Below, in pieces: positions 43,157 to 49,501 of a stretch of 49,501 bases of DNA. Location of the stretch: positions 75,441 through 124,941 of the forward strand of contig JAQUDJ010000004.1 in assembly GCA_028685755.1 (NCBI GenBank), read 5' to 3'. The notes below the pieces were generated by a model. That model worked only from the letters and a program-made list of their open reading frames with translations. It was not told the origin of the DNA and made no database searches. This DNA comes from Eubacteriales bacterium (GTDB lineage Bacteria > Bacillota > Clostridia > Saccharofermentanales > UBA5734). The translations under genes were made by a program, and so were the position numbers. How positions within the stretch are numbered: position 1 is the stretch's first letter; every line of letters starts with the position of its first letter.

Positions 43157-43498
43157 TTATACCATAACATCTGAAAAATCGAAATTCTCTGGCAATCCTT
43201 CAGCTGTTGCTCGAGGGTTTTCAAACCGGTGCTGATCGTTGAAAATGTAATCAAAACCTTCCTGTGGATCAATTGCTGTTACACCTGATTTGTAAACCAA
43301 AAGTTGTCTACCGTTCGATTCGACAATAATTGAATGATAATCAAAACCAATAATTCGTCCTGAACGAGCACTCTGATCAACAAAATGCAAATTGACAAGC
43401 ACCTTTTCGCGTCGGCAGAAATTCAAAAATACATCTTGTAATCTGATGTCATGAATCCCTCTTTCTTGATGTCTGGAATTTGAAGTTGATTGATACAT
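43157..43498 (-). CDS. hfq: RNA chaperone Hfq
   Basis: Hfq forms hexameric rings that bind sRNAs and A-rich mRNA. The Sm1 region is LQDVFLNFCRREKVLVNLHFVDQSARSGRIIGFDYHSIIVE (shown here split by description) and the Sm2 motif reads VYKSGVTAI in place of the usual YKHAIST. The mutS-mutL-miaA-hfq order is conserved and backs the call. ATG 43498 follows AGGAGG. At 113 residues it is longer than the 70-85 typical of Firmicutes: about 18 extra residues precede the Sm core, and an acidic tail of about 40 residues (DYIFNDQHRFENPRA...FDFSDVMV) follows it. Confidence 0.85.
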   Translation of the reverse strand: MYQSTSNSRHQERGIHDIRLQDVFLNFCRREKVLVNLHFVDQSARSGRIIGFDYHSIIVESNGRQLLVYKSGVTAIDPQEGFDYIFNDQHRFENPRATAEGLPENFDFSDVMV

Positions 43499-43601
43499 AA
43501 ATCCTCCTAAAATAATAGAATAGATGCATCATACCTTATACAGAATCATTTGAACATTGACTAAATCATAATATTTTCGACAAAATAATCTTAAAATTTA
43601 A

Positions 43602-44564
43602 CTATAATAGATATAAATAGTTACATGCTGTAACTATTTGGGTTATTGCCCGAAATGGCGTCATGTTATTGAGCCATTCAGCTGTTTGATATCTGCGAAA
43701 CCAGGTCAACTGACGTTTCGCATATCGGCGTGTTGACTGTTTGATAATTGCTTTTGCTTCTTCGATCGTAGCTTCGCCGTTTAAATATTTTAAAGTTTCT
43801 TTGTAGCCGATTGCTTGACCGGCTGTTGTAGCAATAGGATAATTTTCGTAAAACATTTTAGCTTCTTCGATCAAGCCGTGATTAAACATATCGTCTACGC
43901 GGTCATTGATACGTTGATAGAGAATTTCTCGATCGTGTGATAAAACAAAAACACGAAAATCAAACTGTGGTTCTTGAAGTCGTGAAACAGCAATATGTTC
44001 TGTTTGCGTTTTCCCGGTTTGGGTAAAGAGTTCTAGCGCGCGGATAATCCTTTTTTGATCATGGGGATGAATCCGATTTGCTGAATCCGGATCAACCTGT
44101 TGTAATTTTGTGTACAAAGCAGCTAAGCCTTCATTTTCGGCGAGCTGATTGAACGCCTCCCGTATCGATATATCGGTATTTGTTTCAACAAAATCGACTC
44201 GATCAAGTAACGAACTAATGTATAGTCCTGTTCCACCACAAATAATTGGTACATGGCCGCGCTGTAAAATTTCGGTTATCTTACGAGTCGCATCACGTAA
44301 AAATTGAGCGACGCTATAAGTTTCATCTGGATTGCAGCAGTCAATTAAATGATGCGGAATTTCGGCCTGTTCTTCTTTCGTCACTTTCGCGGTTCCGATA
44401 TCTAGGCTACGATAGATTTGCATCGAATCGGCTGAGATAATTTCGCCATGAATTTGCTTTGCCACCCCAATCGCGACTGCTGATTTACCAGATGCAGTAG
44501 GGCCACAAATAACTATCACAAGCGGCTTTTTCTCGATTTGCGTGTGCGGCGATGCCATCTGCAT
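43602..44564 (-). CDS. miaA: tRNA dimethylallyltransferase MiaA
   Basis: MiaA attaches a dimethylallyl group to A37 of tRNAs, the substrate later thiolated by MiaB. The P-loop GPTASGKSAVA, SADSMQIYRSLDIGTAK and GGTGLYISSLL are conserved, and the C-terminus has RRYAKRQLTWFRR. ATG 44564 lies 1 base after the mutL stop, so coupling is likely. A second ATG is at 44558, and a TTG at 44594 would overlap mutL. This gives 320 residues, which is normal. The final codons form a perfect inverted repeat (43615-43639). Confidence 0.95.
   Translation of the reverse strand: MQMASPHTQIEKKPLVIVICGPTASGKSAVAIGVAKQIHGEIISADSMQIYRSLDIGTAKVTKEEQAEIPHHLIDCCNPDETYSVAQFLRDATRKITEILQRGHVPIICGGTGLYISSLLDRVDFVETNTDISIREAFNQLAENEGLAALYTKLQQVDPDSANRIHPHDQKRIIRALELFTQTGKTQTEHIAVSRLQEPQFDFRVFVLSHDREILYQRINDRVDDMFNHGLIEEAKMFYENYPIATTAGQAIGYKETLKYLNGEATIEEAKAIIKQSTRRYAKRQLTWFRRYQTAEWLNNMTPFRAITQIVTACNYLYLL
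43615..43639 (-). repeat. Perfect 11-bp inverted repeat at the miaA 3' end
   Basis: AAATAGTTACA and TGTAACTATTT around a 3-base loop (TGC on the plus strand). It overlaps the last codons of miaA. A weak terminator or mRNA stabiliser before hfq is possible, but there is no T run. Confidence 0.6.
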
Positions 44565-44565
44565 G

Positions 44566-46380
44566 TTATACAATCCGCTTGAACTGTTTTTCAATTTCGT
44601 ATTGGCTAATGCGAATGATCACAGGTCGCCCATGCGGGCAGTGATAAGGGTCTTCAAGTTCAAGCAAGTCATTGATCAAGCGATTCATTTCATCTTGATG
44701 AAGCAAGTCGTGAGCTTTGATCGCAGCTTTACAAGACATCGAATAATACACATCACTAATTTGTTCTTCAGATGTTATTTTGTCGTTTAGAAGACTATCA
44801 AGGGCAATTCGAAATGCTGCTTGTGGCACGAGCTGATATCTACCGCCGTCTGGAATGCTTCGAATTAAAATCGTTTGTGGTCCAAAAGCTTCATATTCAA
44901 ACCCAATCGCCATCAAGCGGTCTTGCTCGGCCATTAAGACGGCTTGTTCACTAGCTGTAACTGTCATGGTTTGTGGTACTAGCAAAGGCTGTATCGCTGC
45001 TGGACCACGTGCTCGATGACGTCCGACTAATTGTTCAAATAATATTCGCTCATGTGCAGCATGTTGATCGACGAGGAGTAAATCTTTTTCATGTTCTAAT
45101 ATCAGATATGTTGATAGTAATTGACCAATAATTCGCGCCGATCTCAGACTATTAATCGTTTTTTTAGTCGATTGAACAGGTAGGTTTGACTCCACCGATT
45201 GAATTGGCAAGCTAGAAAAAGCTGGCTGATTGGAAGGCTCTGGTTCAGTCGTCTGATTTGATGACGATAGTTGGTTCTCAACCTGCATCGATTCACGAAC
45301 TTGAGGCGCATTAAAGGGCAATTCCGACTGAATATAAGGATTCACAAGTGGCTGTTCAACAGTTTTCAGATGATCACTTTCAACAACTGTAGTTTGTTCT
45401 TGTATCGCATTTTTGATTGCATGATAAACAGACCTGAAAATAGCTTGTTCGTCCCAAAAACGAACTTCCATCTTTTGAGGATGTACATTGACGTCGACTA
45501 AAGGTGTCGGTACGTCAATTAGTAAAACAGCTAAAGGAAATTTTCGTTTCATCAGATGCGTCGCATATGCTTCGTCGATCGCTGCACTGATCGCTTTTGA
45601 TCGAACCAACCGGCCATTGATGTAAAAGCACTGCTGAGAACGGCTGTTGCGCGCGGATTCAGGTGTTCCGACAAAGCCTGTAAGCTTGACCGGCGATTGT
45701 TCGTAATCAATATATAGACTTTCCTGAGCAGCTTGCTTACCAAATACAGCAAATATTGCACTTTTGAGATCATTGTTACCCGGCGTATGGAGTAATTCTG
45801 CACCTTGGCTGATCAAGCGGAATGAAACATCCGGCCGAGCAAGCGCAATGCGTTCGAGGACATCAGCGACAGCTGCCGCTTCTGTACTGTCCTTTTTCAA
45901 GAATTTAAAGCGCGCTGGTGTATTGAAAAACAGGTTTTCAATCGTAATCGAAGTACCTTCTGGGCAACCGACCGGTCGAATAGATTGAAATTCACCCGCG
46001 GCGATGTCTATCAACGTGCCGATGTCTGTTCCTAATAACCTTGTTTCTAAACGAACTTTTGCAACAGCAGCAATACTGGCCAAAGCTTCACCGCGGAAGC
46101 CCATGGTTCGCAGCGCTTCCAAATCATCTATTGTTCGAATTTTACTCGTCGCGTGTCGTGAAAATGATAATTGAGCATCCTCTTCATCCATGCCACAGCC
46201 ATTATCAGACACCCGTAAATAGGCGATGCCACCTTGTCGAATTTCGACTAAAATGACGGAGGAACCTGCATCTAGCGCATTTTCAACGAGTTCTTTGACG
46301 ACAGAAGCTGGTCTTTCAACGACTTCACCAGCAGCGATACTATTAGCCGTGAGGGCATCTAAAACAGAAATTCTGGTCAT
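44566..46380 (-). CDS. mutL: DNA mismatch repair protein MutL
   Basis: MutL couples MutS recognition to strand incision. The N-terminal GHKL ATPase shows NSIAAGEVVERPASVVKELVENALDAG (split over residues 11-37), DNGCGMDEED and GFRGEALASI. A low-complexity linker (about residues 350-420) rich in Gln, Ser and Pro follows. The C-terminal domain has DQHAAHERILFE and, near its end, CPHGRPVII, the metal-binding endonuclease motifs of bacteria lacking MutH. So it is predicted to be an endonuclease. ATG 46380 overlaps the mutS stop as ATGA. The 604-residue length is normal. Confidence 0.97.
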   Translation of the reverse strand: MTRISVLDALTANSIAAGEVVERPASVVKELVENALDAGSSVILVEIRQGGIAYLRVSDNGCGMDEEDAQLSFSRHATSKIRTIDDLEALRTMGFRGEALASIAAVAKVRLETRLLGTDIGTLIDIAAGEFQSIRPVGCPEGTSITIENLFFNTPARFKFLKKDSTEAAAVADVLERIALARPDVSFRLISQGAELLHTPGNNDLKSAIFAVFGKQAAQESLYIDYEQSPVKLTGFVGTPESARNSRSQQCFYINGRLVRSKAISAAIDEAYATHLMKRKFPLAVLLIDVPTPLVDVNVHPQKMEVRFWDEQAIFRSVYHAIKNAIQEQTTVVESDHLKTVEQPLVNPYIQSELPFNAPQVRESMQVENQLSSSNQTTEPEPSNQPAFSSLPIQSVESNLPVQSTKKTINSLRSARIIGQLLSTYLILEHEKDLLLVDQHAAHERILFEQLVGRHRARGPAAIQPLLVPQTMTVTASEQAVLMAEQDRLMAIGFEYEAFGPQTILIRSIPDGGRYQLVPQAAFRIALDSLLNDKITSEEQISDVYYSMSCKAAIKAHDLLHQDEMNRLINDLLELEDPYHCPHGRPVIIRISQYEIEKQFKRIV

Positions 46381-49013
46381 GAGTGGTTTCCTCCACTGCC
46401 CTTGGCTTTCTGATGCAAGTCATGCAAGATGTTGAGCGCATCTAAGGGTGTGAGCTGATGAATTTCTAAACTTTTAAGTTTTTCCAACAAAACATCTGCG
46501 CCACGTCCGGCCATTGCTGACGCAAATAGATCGATTTGACCATCCATCGGCCTGCCTAAACGCGCAACTTTTTTCTTGTTGCGCACGTCATTTTCCGATT
46601 CAAGTTGAAACAGCAATTCTCGAGCGCGGCGAACGACCGAATCAGGGACACCTGCAATTTTTGCGACTTCAATCCCATAACTATCATCGGAGCCACCGGC
46701 TCGAATTTGATGGAGAAAAACAACTTCGCCTTCATTTTCATCGACAGCGACATGTGCATTAAAAACGCCCGGCAGTGTAGCTTCGAGATCTGTCAATTCA
46801 TGGTAATGGGTTGCGAAAAGGGTCCGGCACCCTAACGCTTCTAAGTCAGATACATGTTCGATGACTGACCAAGCAATTGATAAACCGTCATAGGTGCTAG
46901 TACCGCGTCCGATTTCGTCAAGGATTAACAAACTGCGTTGTGTTGCATGGTGTAAAATCGCAGCAACTTCACTCATTTCGACCATGAAGGTGGATTGGCC
47001 ACCACCCAAATCATCCGAAGCGCCAACGCGCGTGAAGACTCTGTCAACAATGCCAATCTGCGCTGAAGTGGCTGGAACAAAACTCCCAATCTGCGCTAAC
47101 AGGACTATCTGGGCAACTTGACGCATGTAAGTTGACTTACCTGCCATATTCGGGCCAGTCAGGATCATTAGGCGATGATCACTCAAATTCAGCGACGTGT
47201 CGTTCGGAACAAACTGACTTGATTGGAGCATTTTTTCGACAACTGGGTGGCGACCTTGATTAATTTCAAGTCGATCGCCTAAATCGATAAGCGGCCGACA
47301 ATATCGCTCGCGATCAGCCAATTCAGCTAACCCTGTTAAACAATCAATGGTTGCTAGCGCTGTAGCTGTTCGCTGAATCTTAGCTAATTCAGAAGCAACT
47401 TGGTCACGGATTTGACAAAATATGTCGTATTCTAAGGCGACTGATTTCTGCTCCGCACCGAGAATGACATCTTCCATTTCTTTGAGTTCGGTCGTCACGT
47501 AGCGTTCGCCATTAGCCAACGTTTGCTTACGGATATAATCATCAGGGACTTGACTCATATTTGATTTTGTAACGTCTAAATAAAACCCAAAAACTTTGTT
47601 GTAACCGACTTTGAGGCTGCGAATACCTGTTCTTTCGCGCTCTCTCATTTCTAAATCGACAATCCATTGTTTACCGTCTTGGGCAGCCACCCGCAGCAAA
47701 TCAACTTGTGAATGGTAGCCTGGTTTAATGATCTCACCTTCACGAATTGATAAGGGTGGTTCATCAGTTAAAGCGGCTTCAAGTTTTTCAGCTAAATCAG
47801 GTAGGGGATCAAAATCACGAATCAATTGCGCAAATATCGTACTATTGATCGATTGTATATTCTTAAGCAATCCAGGCAATTTAAAAAGCGAACGCTTGAG
47901 TGCAATCAAATCGCGTGCATTGACAGATTTTAGGGCGAGCTTGCTACTCAAACGTTCTAAATCATGCAGCCCATGAAGTCTTTCACGAATTTCCTGACGT
48001 ATTAAATATGCATCTTTAAATGCAGCCACGGATTCTTGTCGCGCATTGATGTCATGGTAGCTCAGCAATGGTTGTTCTAGCCAACGCCTTAATAGCCTTG
48101 AACCCATACTGGTTTGGGTCCGATCAATTGCCCATAAAAGGCTACCCTTCCGCTGTTTATCTCTAAGTGTTTCCGTCAGTTCGAGATTTCTGCGGGCGTT
48201 TTGATCAAGTGTCATATAATCGGTGATTTGATAGGGCGCAATTGTTGAGAGATGGGCAGGCTTTTGATGTTGGGTTTCTGAAAGATAATGAACTAACGCG
48301 GCGGATGCTCTTGCCCATAACGCATGATCATCGGCTTGGGGCAGCATGTTTTTGGCAAATTCAGCTGTAAATTCATTATCAGGACGACAGGACAACGCAA
48401 TGTTATTGCGGCTAATAGCCGGAAAATGTATAAGCTGTTCGGCAAAATAACTGTTGTGAACAATTTCTGATGGATTGTAACGGGATAATTCATCGTTCAA
48501 TTTTGCAGCGGTTTGACCGACGATCATTTGTGTTGTCTCGAAGATACCTGTCGATAGATCACACGCGGCTAAACCATAATATTGATTGAGTTGATAGATG
48601 GCTACGATATAATTATTGCGCTTTTCATCTAATGCACTCGGTTCTAAAATAGTCCCTGGTGTCACAACCCGGATAACTTCGCGGCGGACAATACCTTTTG
48701 CGAGCGCCGGATCTTCAACTTGTTCACAAATTGCGACCTTGTGACCACGAGAAACAAGTCTATTTAGATAATTTTCAGCGGCATGATAAGGAACCCCACA
48801 CATCGGCGCACGTTCAACTTGACCACAATCGCGACCTGTTAAGGCAAGCTCGAGTTCGCGGGATGCCAACATCGCATCTTCAAAAAATAATTCGTAGAAA
48901 TCACCTAAACGAAAGAACAATAAACAATCCGGCCAGTTTTTCTTCTGTTCCAGATATTGTTGCATCATAGGGGTGATTCTGGTCAAATCAAGATCTGAAG
49001 TCGTTAATCCCAT
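46377..49013 (-). CDS. mutS: DNA mismatch repair protein MutS
   Basis: MutS binds mismatches and starts repair. The N-terminal mismatch site has FFRLGDFYELF, with the Phe-x-Glu motif, and the ATPase domain shows GPNMAGKSTYMRQVA, DDLGGGQSTFMVEM and LILDEIGRGTSTYDG. A composite ABC ATPase and the C-terminal dimerisation tail are complete. ATG 49013 is chosen because it gives the usual short N-terminus before TPMMQQY, leaves 878 residues and has GGGAG 11 bases upstream. ATG 49031 would add 6 residues. It overlaps miaB by 10 bases. Confidence 0.97.
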   Translation of the reverse strand: MGLTTSDLDLTRITPMMQQYLEQKKNWPDCLLFFRLGDFYELFFEDAMLASRELELALTGRDCGQVERAPMCGVPYHAAENYLNRLVSRGHKVAICEQVEDPALAKGIVRREVIRVVTPGTILEPSALDEKRNNYIVAIYQLNQYYGLAACDLSTGIFETTQMIVGQTAAKLNDELSRYNPSEIVHNSYFAEQLIHFPAISRNNIALSCRPDNEFTAEFAKNMLPQADDHALWARASAALVHYLSETQHQKPAHLSTIAPYQITDYMTLDQNARRNLELTETLRDKQRKGSLLWAIDRTQTSMGSRLLRRWLEQPLLSYHDINARQESVAAFKDAYLIRQEIRERLHGLHDLERLSSKLALKSVNARDLIALKRSLFKLPGLLKNIQSINSTIFAQLIRDFDPLPDLAEKLEAALTDEPPLSIREGEIIKPGYHSQVDLLRVAAQDGKQWIVDLEMRERERTGIRSLKVGYNKVFGFYLDVTKSNMSQVPDDYIRKQTLANGERYVTTELKEMEDVILGAEQKSVALEYDIFCQIRDQVASELAKIQRTATALATIDCLTGLAELADRERYCRPLIDLGDRLEINQGRHPVVEKMLQSSQFVPNDTSLNLSDHRLMILTGPNMAGKSTYMRQVAQIVLLAQIGSFVPATSAQIGIVDRVFTRVGASDDLGGGQSTFMVEMSEVAAILHHATQRSLLILDEIGRGTSTYDGLSIAWSVIEHVSDLEALGCRTLFATHYHELTDLEATLPGVFNAHVAVDENEGEVVFLHQIRAGGSDDSYGIEVAKIAGVPDSVVRRARELLFQLESENDVRNKKKVARLGRPMDGQIDLFASAMAGRGADVLLEKLKSLEIHQLTPLDALNILHDLHQKAKGSGGNHS

Positions 49014-49501
49014 GGAATAAGCTTCTCCCATCGACCCTCAAGTGAGAACGTCTTGGCTTTTGTGATGATCACACGTGCGATTTGGCCTTCTAATGCTTCG
49101 GTATTGACTGAGCCATCTTCATGATAGTATTCACTTGGCAAATTGATATTTTCAGACAACCGAATATTAATTAATCGATTATGGGCTGTACGACCTGATA
49201 AAATCGATGGATCATTTTCACTGCGCCCTTCAATTAAGACTTCTTGGTATGTTGAATCAATCGAAAGGTTTGAAGCTAAACTGTGTTCATTTTGCTTGGC
49301 CAACAAGCGTTGGAAACGTTCTTTGACCGTCTGGTCATCGATTTGATCGGGATAGTCAGCTGCAGGCGTGCCATTGCGGCGACTATATTGAAAGGTAAAT
49401 GCACCATCGAATCGCACCGCATCCATCGTATCAAGTGTCGCCTGAAAATCAGCTTCAGTCTCACCTGGAAATCCAACAATTAAATCCGTTGAAATCGTCA
49501 A
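49004..49501 (-). CDS. miaB: tRNA-2-methylthio-N6-dimethylallyladenosine synthase MiaB, C-terminal part (5' end outside window)
   Basis: The frame is open at the right edge, so the start lies outside. The visible 165 residues carry STDLIVGFPGETEADFQATLD and FDGAFTFQYSRRNGTPAA from the end of the radical SAM barrel, and a TRAM-like C-terminus (YQEVLIEGRSENDPSILSGRTAHNRLINI). The SRRNGTPAA block fits MiaB rather than RimO, and a separate RimO is at 2359. MiaB methylthiolates the i6A37 made by MiaA. The neighbouring mutS and miaA fit the usual MiaB context. The N-terminal cluster cysteines cannot be checked here. Confidence 0.92.
   Translation of the reverse strand: MTISTDLIVGFPGETEADFQATLDTMDAVRFDGAFTFQYSRRNGTPAADYPDQIDDQTVKERFQRLLAKQNEHSLASNLSIDSTYQEVLIEGRSENDPSILSGRTAHNRLINIRLSENINLPSEYYHEDGSVNTEALEGQIARVIITKAKTFSLEGRWEKLIPWD

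Noticed and set aside
1-49501. CRISPR array, insertion sequence, tRNA or rRNA
   Set aside because: I saw no regularly spaced repeats, transposase motifs or tRNA/rRNA sequence on reading the window, but I could not run dedicated searches.

Overview
The window is a dense stretch of a bacterial chromosome, almost entirely protein-coding, with Firmicutes features: SD-rich starts (GGAGG type), CGAAC-N4-GTTYC-type LexA boxes at recA and lexA, a leucine T-box, YlxM beside ffh, a clostridial-type Hfq and a mutS-mutL-miaA-hfq run. A fermentative member of the class Clostridia is the best guess; genus and species cannot be fixed from this sequence. I see no prophage, insertion sequence, CRISPR array, tRNA or rRNA.

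Layout. Bases 1-618 hold the 3' end of a MurJ-like lipid II flippase. At 622-4379 lie SOS-controlled recA, recX, rimO and pgsA. Bases 4446-16311 form a long housekeeping block: acpP with its own promoter and terminator, then rnc-smc-ftsY-ylxM-ffh-rpsP-khpA-rimM-trmD, then rplS with its own promoter and structured leader, then rbgA-rnhB-yraN. This couples chromosome organisation, SRP targeting and ribosome/rRNA/tRNA maturation. Bases 16348-25997 carry an aspartate-type aminotransferase with purB, then a tightly overlapping gntR-cysteine desulfurase-thiI-AIR synthase-like operon, then glyA and rarA. Bases 26079-27889 hold an iscS-iscU pair behind a perfect 14-bp palindrome.

An isolated minus-strand PHP phosphatase (27955-28785) is followed by an M18 aminopeptidase overlapping a PflX-type radical SAM gene, an ABC-2 exporter operon with a palindromic candidate operator, a Xer recombinase, an aspartate-semialdehyde dehydrogenase of the archaeal/fungal type, an alpha/beta hydrolase, a LacI regulator, and a leucine T-box that controls leuA plus a GNAT acetyltransferase. 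At the right end, lexA faces a minus-strand single-TM protein of unknown family. Beyond them the strand switches: miaB-mutS-mutL-miaA-hfq read leftward, and miaB runs off the right edge.

The window is mostly ordinary core genome. The points most worth a second look are the unknown membrane protein divergent from lexA (the same position that the division inhibitor YneA holds in Bacillus), the NifS-ThiI-AIR synthase-like operon under a GntR regulator, the rplS leader with a helix that would occlude its ribosome binding site, and two operator-like palindromes with no regulator next to them. I found no clear evidence of an entirely new defence or mobile system.
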